Assembly: GCF_027213965.1 (NCBI RefSeq)
Contig: NZ_JAPWGX010000002.1
Span: forward strand, 686,412-750,411
Source: Maritalea porphyrae
GTDB lineage: Bacteria; Pseudomonadota; Alphaproteobacteria; Rhizobiales; Devosiaceae
Length of the DNA stretch: 64,000 nt
Direction: 5' to 3'
The notes beneath the pieces were generated by a model, which was not told where the DNA came from, did no database searches, and saw only the letters and a list, made by a program, of their open reading frames with translations. The position numbers were made by a program, and so were the translations under genes. Of this stretch, positions 1-8,813 are shown one piece after another (position 1 is the stretch's first letter; every line of letters begins with the position of its first letter).

Positions 1-771
1 GCGGGTTACCATGTGATCGTTCCAAATCAGCGCGGGTTTGGCGCTTCGTCTTCCCCTTCTGAGGTGACAGACTTTGATATTGAGCATTTGGCAGGCGATC
101 TGATCGCGCTGCTTGATCATTTTGACTATGAAAAGGCGACCTTTGTTGGTCATGATTGGGGCGCTGCGGTGGTTTGGGGGCTGACTTTATTGCACCCAAG
201 CCGGGTGGATAAAGTCATCAACTTGGCTTTGCCCTATCAAGAACGCGGTGACATGCCATGGATTGAAATGATGGAGGCCATATTTGGCGCTGATTTTTAT
301 TTTGTGCATTTCAACCGACAGGTTGGTGTTGCTGACGCTATTTTGGACCAGAACACGCACCAATTCCTGCGCAATATGTTCCGCAAAAACGTGCCCTTAA
401 CCCCGCCAGAACCAGGCATGATGATGATTAATCTCGCCAACGCAAAAACACCATTGGGTGACCCTTTGATGAGTGGAGCTGAATTGGCGGTTTTTGTTAC
501 TGCATTTGAACAATCAGGATTTACGGGCGGCATAAATTGGTATCGAAACCTTGATCGAAACTGGCATTTGTTGGCAAAGGTGGACCCAATTATTCAACAT
601 CCCGCCCTCATGATTTATGGTGATCGGGATATGGTTGCCAAGTCGGAAACCCTTAAGGATTTTGTGCCGAACGTTGATGTGGTCAACCTTGATTGTGGCC
701 ATTGGATTCAGCAAGAAAAGCCACAAGAAACAAATCACGCGATCCTTAATTGGCTGCAATCGCAGGATTGA
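1..771 (+). CDS. Alpha/beta hydrolase, epoxide-hydrolase-like (5' end cut by window)
   Basis: The frame is open from the first base (AGYHVIVPNQRG...), so the start lies outside the window. The visible 256 residues fit the C-terminal two thirds of an epoxide hydrolase/haloalkane dehalogenase-type alpha/beta hydrolase. The nucleophile elbow reads GHDWGA, with Asp as nucleophile as in epoxide hydrolases. A likely acid lies in the YGDRD segment and the catalytic His in CGHWIQQE near the end. The oxyanion HG motif would be in the missing part. The family hydrolyses epoxides or related esters and halides in the cytoplasm; the substrate cannot be read from sequence. A haloalkane dehalogenase is the alternative. 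Confidence 0.8.
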   Translation, partial: AGYHVIVPNQRGFGASSSPSEVTDFDIEHLAGDLIALLDHFDYEKATFVGHDWGAAVVWGLTLLHPSRVDKVINLALPYQERGDMPWIEMMEAIFGADFYFVHFNRQVGVADAILDQNTHQFLRNMFRKNVPLTPPEPGMMMINLANAKTPLGDPLMSGAELAVFVTAFEQSGFTGGINWYRNLDRNWHLLAKVDPIIQHPALMIYGDRDMVAKSETLKDFVPNVDVVNLDCGHWIQQEKPQETNHAILNWLQSQD

Positions 772-781
772 TCTGCCCATC

Positions 782-914
782 CGCGCTTCCCTCCCTCATA
801 AAGGGGGGAGGCGTGCTTTTTGCTCAGATGCGCATCGAGGCAAAAAGAGCATGGCGACAAATGTGCGGTTCGGTTAAGTTCACTTGCCTCAATGTTTTTA
901 AGTGAAACGAAAAC
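782..914. repeat. Intergenic inverted repeats after the hydrolase gene
   Basis: Two foldable segments occur here. CCTCCCTC pairs with a G-rich run about 6 bases later (near 790-811). A longer imperfect inverted repeat spans 813-854; its arms GTGCTTTTTGC and GCAAAAAGAGCAT flank the perfect palindrome GATGCGCATC. The T-run lies inside the stem rather than after it, so this is not a textbook terminator, but it could end transcription or protect the 3' end of the upstream message. Confidence 0.45.
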
Positions 915-915
915 T

Positions 916-1014
916 ATGTCGGATAAATTTCAAGAAATTTTACAACAATTTATGCCCAAAACGGCAGAAAAAACCTATGGCGCGCTTTACCAATATTGCA
1001 CCAGCGGCCAATGA
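916..1014 (+). CDS. Small ORF (32 aa), possibly the N-terminus of the next gene
   Basis: This ORF encodes 32 residues (MSDKFQEILQQF...). Its TGA overlaps the ATG of the next gene in an ATGA arrangement. The ribosome-binding site is weak. Either it is a short leader ORF translationally coupled to the 1011-1637 gene, or the two are one gene split by a frameshift: the 1011 gene has no Shine-Dalgarno sequence of its own and the junction is tight. I do not recognise the product. Confidence 0.4.
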   Translation: MSDKFQEILQQFMPKTAEKTYGALYQYCTSGQ

Positions 1015-1637
1015 ACGAAGATAAAGCAGCGCGGGCGTTTGAAGTGTTTGTGGCCTGGTTTGATGCGCAAGAAGAGCCGCTTGCTCAAAGCTATGGATTG
1101 CTCATTTTAGGCGGTCTAATTGATAGCGGACAGTTGAAAGTCCGTGCGCAGATCTTAGCTTTTTTTGTTGAGCGGGCTGGGTTGGTCAGTGACTATTCTG
1201 TGCTCGATGATGACAATCGGTTTTTGCATTTTCTAAGTCACTTTGCTTATTTGGCGGGGTCATGTGTTGAGCACTTAAACGATAAGATCGACGGTTTGAA
1301 CGGTGTCGTTTCCGCGCTGGTTGAATTGTATTTGCGCGCACCAACGGCTTTGTGGTGCGGCGAAGAAATGCTGGTGGCGCGCACGATGCTGGAAGCAAAC
1401 TTATCTGAGACGGCTTTTGCGGCTTTGTTGGCCCGGTTAAACCCTGAAGTGGTGATGCAGGACGCTGACAATTGGGATGATGCAGCGATGATGCGTTGGC
1501 AAGATGCTGTGGTGCACGAGAACCACAAGCGGCAATTGGTGATGGCACTTCATGGGATGAATGTAAAACTGGCGCGAAAGCCGGCAGAAATGTTTGCGCC
1601 GATCATTGGGGCGCATTATGCGGGCATGTTTGGCTAA
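1011..1637 (+). CDS. Hypothetical protein, helical, 208 aa
   Basis: This is an unrecognised soluble protein rich in Leu, Ala and Glu. It has no signal peptide or membrane segment and looks all-helical. The ATG at 1011 overlaps the stop of the 32-aa ORF upstream. No ribosome-binding site precedes it, so translation probably depends on the upstream ORF or on a frame shift between them. It converges with trmD, and a strong hairpin lies between the two genes. No domain could be named with confidence. Confidence 0.6.
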   Translation: MNEDKAARAFEVFVAWFDAQEEPLAQSYGLLILGGLIDSGQLKVRAQILAFFVERAGLVSDYSVLDDDNRFLHFLSHFAYLAGSCVEHLNDKIDGLNGVVSALVELYLRAPTALWCGEEMLVARTMLEANLSETAFAALLARLNPEVVMQDADNWDDAAMMRWQDAVVHENHKRQLVMALHGMNVKLARKPAEMFAPIIGAHYAGMFG

Positions 1638-1665
1638 GGGGGGGAACCATGTTGGGCGTAAAATG

Positions 1666-1687
1666 GTCCCGGCTCGGGGGCCGGGAC
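1666..1687. terminator. Perfect 8-bp GC hairpin between convergent genes
   Basis: GTCCCGGC and GCCGGGAC pair perfectly around a 6-nt loop. The hairpin lies between the convergent hypothetical gene and trmD. There is no strong T-run on either side; on the minus strand it is followed by CATTTTACG. It probably ends or stabilises the ffh-rpsP-rimM-trmD message. Confidence 0.5.
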
Positions 1688-1771
1688 GGTGCGCGTAGGG
1701 TTCTAAATCGCACCATCTTGCACTTGATGCGGGTTCGTTCTGTCAGGTTTTACGCTTTGAACCGCCTTCAG

Positions 1772-2467
1772 CTAAATCTTGCCTTTAAACTTTTCCCACA
1801 AATCTGGGCGGCGAGCTTTGGTCAGTTGCTCAGATTGTTCTTGGCGCCATTGATCAAGTTTTTTGTGGTCGCCACTGGTCACCACGTCGGGGATGGGCAC
1901 GCCTTCAAATTCGGCAGGGCGGGTATATTGAGGATATTCGAGCAAGCCATTTTCAAAGCTTTCGTCCATCTCACTTTCGTTCGAGCCCATAACGCCGGGC
2001 AGTAGGCGCGTGGTGGCTTCCAGCAAGGTCATGGCCGCCACTTCGCCGCCGCACAAAACATAATCGCCGACAGAAATTTCGATCAGGTTGCGCTGGTCGA
2101 TGACGCGCTGGTCGATGCCTTCAAAACGGCCGCAAATGATCACGGCGCCGGGGCCTTTTGATAATTCGCGGGCATAGTCTTGGGTCAAGGGTTTGCCGCG
2201 CGGGCTCATCAAGAGACGCGGACGCGGGTCATTTGAGGGGGAAATATCATCAATCGCGCGGGCGAGAATGTCTGGCTTTAACACAAGGCCGGGGCCACCC
2301 CCTGCTGGGGTATCGTCGACCTTTTTGTGTTTGTCTTTCGCATAATCACGCAATTGGGTGGCGGTTAAAGACCACAAGCCATTGTCCATGGCGCGGCCAA
2401 TAATGGATGCACCAAGCGGGCCGGGAAACAGCTCTGGAAAAAGGGTGATGACGTCAGCGCGAAACAT
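1772..2467 (-). CDS. trmD: tRNA (guanine-N1)-methyltransferase TrmD
   Basis: TrmD uses S-adenosylmethionine to methylate G37 (N1) next to the anticodon of several tRNAs, which prevents frameshifting. The 231-aa product starts [16 protein letters not shown], the typical N-terminus, and has the SPOUT knot segments around [22 protein letters not shown] and [13 protein letters not shown]. The ATG at 2467 was chosen because the family begins at [11 protein letters not shown]; the open frame extends 13 codons further into rimM. It is the last gene of ffh-rpsP-rimM-trmD. The rplS gene that usually follows in this order is absent here. Confidence 0.97.
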   Translation of the reverse strand: MFRADVITLFPELFPGPLGASIIGRAMDNGLWSLTATQLRDYAKDKHKKVDDTPAGGGPGLVLKPDILARAIDDISPSNDPRPRLLMSPRGKPLTQDYARELSKGPGAVIICGRFEGIDQRVIDQRNLIEISVGDYVLCGGEVAAMTLLEATTRLLPGVMGSNESEMDESFENGLLEYPQYTRPAEFEGVPIPDVVTSGDHKKLDQWRQEQSEQLTKARRPDLWEKFKGKI

Positions 2468-2477
2468 GGGGCTTGGC

Positions 2478-3032
2478 CTATTCGGGCTCGAACGCCTCTT
2501 CTTCATCGATCACAATGTCAGAAGGCATAATGATCGTGACATAGCCTTCAGCAATATTGATGGATGGGATGATGCGTTTGGTGAATGGCATCAGTTGGGA
2601 AGGACCGCGCACTGGACGCACCTCAAGAATGTCGCCAGCGCCGTGATTTTGGATCGCGGTGATGGTGCCATATTTATTGCCGTCTTCGTAGCGGGCTTCC
2701 AAGCCAATCAGGTCCGCTTGGTAAAACTCGTCTTCGTCTTCCATTTCTGGCAATTGGTCGCGATTGACGTAGAGTTTTACGCCATTGAGCGCTTCCGCTG
2801 CGGTGCGATCAGCTATGCCCGAAATAGAGGCAACGATTACCGATTTGTTCAACCGGGCTTTTTTGATGGTGATCTCTAAACCGGGTCGGTTGGTGCTCAA
2901 AGGCGAATAGTTTTTGATCGCCAAAGGGTCTTCGGTGTGGGATTTAATCCGCACTTGGCCCTGAATGCCATGGGCAGCACCAATCTGGCCCATAAGAACC
3001 CGACTTTTGAATTTCTTTTCAGTGCTGTCCAT
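2478..3032 (-). CDS. rimM: Ribosome maturation factor RimM
   Basis: RimM binds ribosomal protein S19 and helps mature the 3' domain of 16S rRNA in the 30S subunit. The 184-aa protein has an N-terminal RimM barrel ([20 protein letters not shown], about residues 13-32) and a C-terminal PRC-barrel ([12 protein letters not shown]...). The acidic C-terminus ([10 protein letters not shown]) is typical. A GAAGGAAA ribosome-binding site precedes the ATG. It lies 10 bp upstream of trmD and downstream of rpsP, the usual operon order. Confidence 0.96.
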   Translation of the reverse strand: MDSTEKKFKSRVLMGQIGAAHGIQGQVRIKSHTEDPLAIKNYSPLSTNRPGLEITIKKARLNKSVIVASISGIADRTAAEALNGVKLYVNRDQLPEMEDEDEFYQADLIGLEARYEDGNKYGTITAIQNHGAGDILEVRPVRGPSQLMPFTKRIIPSINIAEGYVTIIMPSDIVIDEEEAFEPE

Positions 3033-3064
3033 GACTTATTTCCTTCAAGAAGCGTTAGAGTGGA

Positions 3065-3484
3065 TTACTCAGCCGCTGCTTCTTCTGCTGGTGCTGCTGC
3101 GGCTTCAGCTGCGGCGGCGGCTTCTGCAGCTGCTGCTTCTTTGGCATCTTCTTCAGCTTGACGTTTTTCTTCTAAACGTTCTTGGGCTTTTTTGCCTGGA
3201 AGACCTTTGTTTGGATTGCTTTTCTCGCCGCGCTTCAAAAGACCAGCTGCGTCGAGGAAACGGTGTACGCGGTCAGTTGGCTGCGCGCCGTTTGCAAGCC
3301 AGTGCTGAATGCGTTCTTCGTCAAGCTTAACACGGCCTTCTGCATCTTTTGGCAGCATTGGATTGTAGGCGCCAACGCGTTCGATGAAGCGGCCATCGCG
3401 TGGTGCGCGAACGTCTGCAACAACGATGTGGTAGTAAGGACGCTTTTTAGAGCCGCCACGGGCCAAACGAATTTTAGTTGCCAT
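3065..3484 (-). CDS. rpsP: 30S ribosomal protein S16 with long Ala/Glu tail
   Basis: S16 is a small-subunit protein needed for 30S assembly. The first ~80 residues are the conserved core ([20 protein letters not shown]..., then [13 protein letters not shown]). The protein has 139 residues, against about 80-90 in E. coli. The extra part is a charged segment followed by a low-complexity Ala/Glu tail (about residues 113-139). Such tails are known in alphaproteobacterial S16 proteins. It lies between ffh and rimM. Confidence 0.97.
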   Translation of the reverse strand: MATKIRLARGGSKKRPYYHIVVADVRAPRDGRFIERVGAYNPMLPKDAEGRVKLDEERIQHWLANGAQPTDRVHRFLDAAGLLKRGEKSNPNKGLPGKKAQERLEEKRQAEEDAKEAAAAEAAAAAEAAAAPAEEAAAE

Positions 3485-3556
3485 TTTTAGATCTCCTTAG
3501 ATGGACTTTGAACCGCTCATTTGAGTGGTAATTTGGTTTGTTCATATTCGGGGGAG

Positions 3557-5116
3557 CTATTTCTTGCCCCCCAATTTGGGACCCAAGCCGGGAAGGCCGG
3601 GAAAACGCGGTGCGCCGCTGCCCTTAAGCAGATCGTTGACGCTGGTTGGTAATTGTTTTTTTGGCTCTGGTGCGGCCAAGCTGCCCATATCTGGCATTTG
3701 CCCGCCCATTTGTTTTTCCATTTCGGCGAGCATTTGCGGATCCATTTGGGAAGGATCGATATTGGGCATGCCGCCACCGCCAAACATGCCGCCGAGGGCG
3801 CCAGCAAGCCCGCCTTTGCCTTTAGACATTTTTTTCATCATGTCGGCCATTTGGCGGTGCATTTTGATCAGCTTGTTAATTTCTTGAACCGAAGTGCCCG
3901 ACCCTGCTGCCACGCGCTTGCGGCGCGAGGCGTTGAGCAAAGCAGGTGTTGCGCGCTCTTTTTTGGTCATGGATTGGATGATGGCGACCTGACGATCAAA
4001 AACCTTCTCATCCACATTGGCGCCGGCAAGCTGCTTTTTCATTTTGCCCATGCCCGGCATCATGCCCATAAGGGACCCCATGCCGCCCATTTTTTTCATT
4101 TGAAGAAGTTGGTTTTTCAAATCATCAAGATCGAAAACCCCTTTCTTCATCTTTTTGGCCATTTTGGCCGCGTCTTCAGCATTGACGGTTTCAGCTGCTT
4201 TTTCAACCAGCGAAACAATGTCGCCCATGCCCAAAATCCGGTCAGCAACACGGCTTGGGTGGAAGTCTTCTAGGTCTTCAAGCTTTTCGCCTGTCCCCAA
4301 TAATTTGATCGGTTTGCCGGTGACCGCGCGCATGGAAAGCGCTGCGCCGCCACGGCCATCCCCATCAATACGGGTCAGCATAATGCCGGTAATGGCCACA
4401 CGCTCGTCAAATGAGCGGGCCAAGTTGACCGCGTCTTGGCCGGTTAGGGCGTCGGCAACAAGCAAAATTTCGTGAGGGTTGGTGGCCGCTTTAATTTCAG
4501 CGGTTTCCGCCATTAGTTCTTCATCGATATGGGTGCGACCCGCGGTATCGAGGAACAGAACGTCATAACCGCCAAGCTTGGCGGTTTTTTGGGCGCGTTT
4601 GGCGATTTCAAGCGGGCTTTGACCCGCAATGATCTCAAGCGTATCGACGCCGATTTGATCCCCAAGAACTTTGAGCTGCTCCATCGCGGCAGGGCGACGG
4701 GTATCAAGTGAAGCGAGCAGGACTTTTTTGTTTTGCTTCTCTTTAAGGCGTTTGGCGATTTTGCCGGTGGCAGTGGTTTTACCCGCGCCTTGCAAACCAA
4801 CCATCATAATGGCAACGGGCGGGTTTGCCTTAAGGTCCAGCGGGGCCGCATCTGTGCCCAAAACCGCAACCAATTCGTCATTTACAATTTTGACGACTTG
4901 TTGGCCCGGGGTAATGGATTTGGTGACTTCTGCACCAACTGCCCGGTCACGAACTTGCTCGATAAACCCGCGCACAACCTCAAGGGAAACATCGGCTTCA
5001 ATTAGCGCCCGGCGAACTTCGCGCAGGGCCTTGTTCACGTCGTCTTCAGAAAGAGCGCCGCGGCCTGTAATTCCGTCAAAGATGCCGCTTAAGCGGTCGG
5101 AGAGGCTTTGAAACAT
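3557..5116 (-). CDS. ffh: Signal recognition particle protein Ffh
   Basis: Ffh is the GTPase of the signal recognition particle. It binds signal sequences and 4.5S RNA and docks nascent chains on FtsY. The 519-aa protein has the helical N domain (1-90), the G domain with P-loop GLQGAGKTT (107-115) and DTAGR (190-194), and a Met-rich M domain (from about 300; MGGMGSLMGMMPGMGKM). A Gly/Met/Pro-rich tail follows. It is the first gene of a minus-strand operon with rpsP, rimM and trmD. Its receptor FtsY is encoded about 2.5 kb away on the other strand. Confidence 0.98.
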   Translation of the reverse strand: MFQSLSDRLSGIFDGITGRGALSEDDVNKALREVRRALIEADVSLEVVRGFIEQVRDRAVGAEVTKSITPGQQVVKIVNDELVAVLGTDAAPLDLKANPPVAIMMVGLQGAGKTTATGKIAKRLKEKQNKKVLLASLDTRRPAAMEQLKVLGDQIGVDTLEIIAGQSPLEIAKRAQKTAKLGGYDVLFLDTAGRTHIDEELMAETAEIKAATNPHEILLVADALTGQDAVNLARSFDERVAITGIMLTRIDGDGRGGAALSMRAVTGKPIKLLGTGEKLEDLEDFHPSRVADRILGMGDIVSLVEKAAETVNAEDAAKMAKKMKKGVFDLDDLKNQLLQMKKMGGMGSLMGMMPGMGKMKKQLAGANVDEKVFDRQVAIIQSMTKKERATPALLNASRRKRVAAGSGTSVQEINKLIKMHRQMADMMKKMSKGKGGLAGALGGMFGGGGMPNIDPSQMDPQMLAEMEKQMGGQMPDMGSLAAPEPKKQLPTSVNDLLKGSGAPRFPGLPGLGPKLGGKK

Positions 5117-5457
5117 TTATCGTCCCGTCATTGTCTTTTTAAGGTCAATTGTTCGATTGTGCCCCCACATATGGTCATCAAAAGCCCAAATTGGAAGGCT
5201 GACGAGCCATAAGCTTTTGACACCCACGGGCGCAACGCGCTGGTGGATGTTGACCCCTTGCATCAGTAAGACCGCACAAGGTAGTGGCTCGAGGTTTTCT
5301 CGATCAGTTAAACTTATTGGCTCGTGCAATAGAGGAATGGGGACTTTGAGTCAATAAAGAAGCGCGCCAAGCAAGCAATCTTGATGTGACATGGGTAGTA
5401 ATTGGGCCTAATCTGCGCCATATAAGGCAAAAGTTGACATTAGGCATAGGCACGATA
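5117..5457. other. Intergenic region between divergent ffh and dapF
   Basis: This 341-bp spacer should hold the promoters of the ffh operon and of dapF. A TTGACA lies about 25 bases before the dapF start, too close to be its only promoter element. A 70-codon minus-strand frame (5117-5329) has no family features and is probably chance. No SRP RNA core sequence was seen. Confidence 0.4.
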
Positions 5458-6327
5458 ATGAGCGGCGACGCGGTTTCTTATTTGAAAATGAACGGTTTGG
5501 GCAATGATTTTGTGGTCATTGACGCCCGAAAGCGCGCGCTGACCTTCACAAAGGATAAGGTGCGCTGGATCGCTGATCGTGAACAAGGTGTTGGCTGTGA
5601 TCAATTGATCATCATGGAAGCACCGCGTAACGAAGACGCTGATATTTTCATGCGGATCTATAATGCGGTAGGCGGCGAGGTCGATGCTTGTGGCAACGCC
5701 ACCCGTTGTGTTGGCTATTTGATGGCTGAGGAGTTGGGCCGCGCGGATGTGACCATTCAAACCAACGCGGGGCTGTTGCTCTCTCGCCTTGATGGGAAAA
5801 ATGTTACGGTGGATATGGGCGTGCCGCGCCTACAGTGGCAGATGATCCCTTTGGCTGAGCAGTTTGAAGACACAACGGGCATAGAGCTGCAAATCGGGCC
5901 AATTGATGCGCCGGTTTTGCATACCCCTTCGGTGGTGAATGTTGGTAATCCACATGCGATTTTTTGGGTGGATGATTTAGACGCGCATGATTTAAGCAAG
6001 GCAGGGCCATTGCTTGAAAATCACCCGGTTTTTCCCGAGCGGGCCAATATTTCCTTGGCGCAGGTGATGTCGCCAACTCATATCAAAGTGAAGGTTTGGG
6101 AGCGCGGTGCGGGCCTAACAAAGGCATGTGGTACGGCGGCATGTGCGGTTGGTGTTGCGGCTGTGCGCAAAGGCTTTGCGGATGGTAAAATTGATGTGGA
6201 GTTGCCCGGTGGCATTTTGCAAATCGAATGGCGCGACAGCGACAAGCACATTATGATGACCGGCCCCTATGAAACAGAGTTTGAGGGTGAATTGCCCGCG
6301 GACTTGTTTGAGGATGATGCTGCATGA
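5458..6327 (+). CDS. dapF: Diaminopimelate epimerase
   Basis: DapF converts LL- to meso-diaminopimelate for lysine and peptidoglycan synthesis. The 289-aa protein has both cysteines of the two-base mechanism: DACGNATRC (Cys78) and TKACGTAACA (Cys about 220). The N-terminal MNGLGNDFVVID motif is typical. The ATG at 5458 fits the family start; 24 more codons are open upstream but read like spacer. Its TGA overlaps the ATG of mtaB, so the two are translationally coupled. This dapF-mtaB-ftsY order is common in Hyphomicrobiales. Confidence 0.97.
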   Translation: MSGDAVSYLKMNGLGNDFVVIDARKRALTFTKDKVRWIADREQGVGCDQLIIMEAPRNEDADIFMRIYNAVGGEVDACGNATRCVGYLMAEELGRADVTIQTNAGLLLSRLDGKNVTVDMGVPRLQWQMIPLAEQFEDTTGIELQIGPIDAPVLHTPSVVNVGNPHAIFWVDDLDAHDLSKAGPLLENHPVFPERANISLAQVMSPTHIKVKVWERGAGLTKACGTAACAVGVAAVRKGFADGKIDVELPGGILQIEWRDSDKHIMMTGPYETEFEGELPADLFEDDAA

Positions 6328-7589
6328 GTGTTGAAACGCTAACATTTGGCTGTCGGCTCAACACATTTGAATCTGAAGTGATGAAAGACCAGGCCAAACA
6401 AGCGGGTTTGGATGATGTTATTATTGTCAATTCATGTGCGGTGACCCAAGAAGCTGTGCGCCAAACCCGCCAAGGCATTCGCAAAGCTCGGCGTGAAAAC
6501 CCGAACGCTAAAATTATCGTCACCGGCTGCGCAGCGCAAACTGACGCCGAAGGTTTTGCCCAAATGGGCGAAGTCGATCTGGTGATGGGCAATGCCGAGA
6601 AAATGAAAGCTGAGACCTATCAGGGCCTTAAGTTTGGCATTGGTGGCAATTCAAAGATCCTTGTTGACGACATTATGAGTGTTAAGGAAACCGCTGGCCA
6701 TTTAATTGAAGGTATGGACGGGCGGGCGCGGGCATTTGTGCAGGTGCAAAACGGTTGTGATCATCGGTGTACCTTTTGCATCATTCCTTACGGTCGGGGC
6801 CCTTCGCGCTCGGTGCCCATGGGCGTCGTGGTGGATCAGATTAAAAAACTGGCCGATAATGGGGTTGGTGAAGTTGTGTTGACCGGGGTTGATATTACCT
6901 CCTATGGGCCTGACCTGCCGGGCAAACCCACATTGGGCAAGCTCACCCAGCAGATATTGACCCATGTGCCGCAACTAAAGCGTCTTCGCATTTCCTCAAT
7001 CGATAGTATTGAAGCGGATGAGGCTTTGATGGAGGCCTTAAGGTCTGAACAGCGCTTGATGCCGCATTTGCACCTGTCGTTGCAGTCTGGCGACAATATG
7101 ATTTTAAAGCGTATGAAACGCCGGCATTTGCGTGAAGATACGATCAACTTTGTGAATGAGGCGCGGGCGCTGAGGCCGGACATGGTTTTTGGCGCAGACA
7201 TTATTGCTGGCTTCCCCACGGAAACAGATGAGATGTTCGCCAATTCTATGAAGATCATTGAAGAGTGTGATCTTACCTATTTGCATGTGTTTCCCTATTC
7301 GATCCGTCCGGGCACCCCAGCGGCAAAAATGCCGCAAGTGGATAAGGCTATTGCAAAGGCGCGGGCCAAGAAATTGCGGGTAGCGGGTGAAAAACAACAT
7401 GAAGCGTTTTTGGCGCGTCAAATGGGAGAAACCCATTCGGTATTGATTGAGCGGGACGGTATTGGCCGAACAGAACAATTTGCGCCCATTATGATTGAAG
7501 GCACTGAGCCAGGGCAGATTTTGCAGGCAATTGTGACCGGCGTTGGTGAGCATGGACTTATCGGCGCGCCTATTGAGCAAGTGGCATAA
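6324..7589 (+). CDS. mtaB: tRNA t6A37 methylthiotransferase MtaB
   Basis: MtaB is a radical-SAM enzyme that adds a methylthio group to t6A37 of tRNAs reading ANN codons. The 421-aa protein has three Cys for the auxiliary cluster (Cys10, Cys38, Cys69) and the radical-SAM motif CDHRCTFC (Cys145, 149, 152). A TRAM-like C-terminal region follows. The N-terminus VETLTFGCRLNTFESE is the MtaB form rather than MiaB or RimO. It overlaps dapF by 4 bp and lies 22 bp before ftsY. Confidence 0.94.
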   Translation: MSVETLTFGCRLNTFESEVMKDQAKQAGLDDVIIVNSCAVTQEAVRQTRQGIRKARRENPNAKIIVTGCAAQTDAEGFAQMGEVDLVMGNAEKMKAETYQGLKFGIGGNSKILVDDIMSVKETAGHLIEGMDGRARAFVQVQNGCDHRCTFCIIPYGRGPSRSVPMGVVVDQIKKLADNGVGEVVLTGVDITSYGPDLPGKPTLGKLTQQILTHVPQLKRLRISSIDSIEADEALMEALRSEQRLMPHLHLSLQSGDNMILKRMKRRHLREDTINFVNEARALRPDMVFGADIIAGFPTETDEMFANSMKIIEECDLTYLHVFPYSIRPGTPAAKMPQVDKAIAKARAKKLRVAGEKQHEAFLARQMGETHSVLIERDGIGRTEQFAPIMIEGTEPGQILQAIVTGVGEHGLIGAPIEQVA

Positions 7590-7611
7590 GGCTTTGACCT
7601 AAGGGATTTTT

Positions 7612-8793
7612 ATGAGCGAGAAAAAACCGGGCTTGTTTGGCCGCTTGTTTGGCAAAAAAGCAGTGCCTGCTGAAGAGGCGCCCACAGAAGCTGTGTCTGA
7701 TGCAGTTGAGTCCTCATCTGCAGAAGAGATTACAGTCGAAAAAACTGTTGCTTTGGAGCCAGAAGCGGCGAGCATTGCACCTGAGCCTGAGGGGGCTATC
7801 GCGCCGCCAACTATTGATGCGGTTGATGACGAGCCTAAAGCCGACACAGAACCTCAGCCTGAGGAAAAAAAGGGCTGGTTCCAGCGCCTGACGTCGGGGT
7901 TGAAAAAATCATCTGATCAACTCACCGATAATATTGCAGCCGTTTTTACCAAGAAAAAGCTTGATGATGAAACGCTAGAGCAGCTTGAAGATGTGCTGAT
8001 CCAGGCGGATTTGGGCATTGAAACTGCGGTTGATATCACCGAAAAACTAGCCAAAGACCGCTTTGATAAAGAGATCTCTGTTGATGAAATTCGGCAAGTC
8101 TTGCGCGACGAAGTGGCGAACGTGCTAGCGCCCGTGGCGCTACCGTTGGTGTTTGATGGTCGCCATCGTCCGCATGTTATTTTGATGGTTGGGGTCAATG
8201 GATCGGGCAAAACCACGACCATTGGCAAATTGACCGCCAAGCTGACCAAAGAGGGCAAGAAGGTTGTTTTGGCGGCGGGCGATACGTTTCGCGCGGCCGC
8301 AGTAGAGCAACTTCAGGTTTGGGGCGAACGATCCGGGGTAAAGGTGATTACGCGCGCCACCGGTGCGGATGCATCCGGGTTGGCGTTTGATGCGGTTAGC
8401 GAGGCAAAGGCGCAGGGCGCTGACGTTTTGATTATTGATACGGCGGGCCGCTTGCAAAACCGGGACGAATTGATGGCGGAATTGGAAAAAATCATCCGTG
8501 TTATCAAGAAGATCGACGCCAGTGCACCGCACACCACTTTGCTCACGCTTGATGCGACGACGGGACAAAATGCGCTAAATCAAGTAGAGATATTTGGCCA
8601 ACGGGCCGGTGTTACCGGTCTGGTGATGACAAAGCTAGATGGCACCGCGCGCGGTGGTATACTTGTTGCAATTGCAAAGAAATTTAAACTCCCTGTGCAT
8701 TTTATTGGTGTAGGAGAATCTATAGGCGATCTTGAACCTTTTCAGGCGCAGGATTTTGCGGAGGCAATTGCAGGGGCGAGCGACGTTACTTAA
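7612..8793 (+). CDS. ftsY: SRP receptor FtsY
   Basis: FtsY is the membrane-associated GTPase that receives Ffh-ribosome complexes and passes them to SecYEG. The 393-aa protein has an acidic, low-complexity A region (about 20-90), the helical N domain (about 95-185) and a G domain with P-loop GVNGSGKTTT (194-203), a DTAGR segment and a TKLDGTARGG motif near the end. AAGGGA precedes the ATG. It is the third gene of dapF-mtaB-ftsY. Confidence 0.97.
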   Translation: MSEKKPGLFGRLFGKKAVPAEEAPTEAVSDAVESSSAEEITVEKTVALEPEAASIAPEPEGAIAPPTIDAVDDEPKADTEPQPEEKKGWFQRLTSGLKKSSDQLTDNIAAVFTKKKLDDETLEQLEDVLIQADLGIETAVDITEKLAKDRFDKEISVDEIRQVLRDEVANVLAPVALPLVFDGRHRPHVILMVGVNGSGKTTTIGKLTAKLTKEGKKVVLAAGDTFRAAAVEQLQVWGERSGVKVITRATGADASGLAFDAVSEAKAQGADVLIIDTAGRLQNRDELMAELEKIIRVIKKIDASAPHTTLLTLDATTGQNALNQVEIFGQRAGVTGLVMTKLDGTARGGILVAIAKKFKLPVHFIGVGESIGDLEPFQAQDFAEAIAGASDVT

Positions 8794-8813
8794 TGCATTG
8801 AGGGAGAGGCAAA

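Noticed and set aside
1496-2005. Plus-strand ORF of 169 codons overlapping trmD
   Set aside because: It is antisense to trmD and has no family features.
3653-4273. Plus-strand His-rich ORF of 206 codons inside ffh
   Set aside because: It is an antisense shadow of the Met-rich M domain of ffh; His codons arise from reversed Met codons.
5117-5329. Minus-strand ORF of 70 codons upstream of ffh
   Set aside because: It has no ribosome-binding site, no family features, and fills a promoter region.
5117-5457. SRP (4.5S) RNA near ffh
   Set aside because: The conserved core sequence GGAAGCA with its flanks was not found in this spacer.
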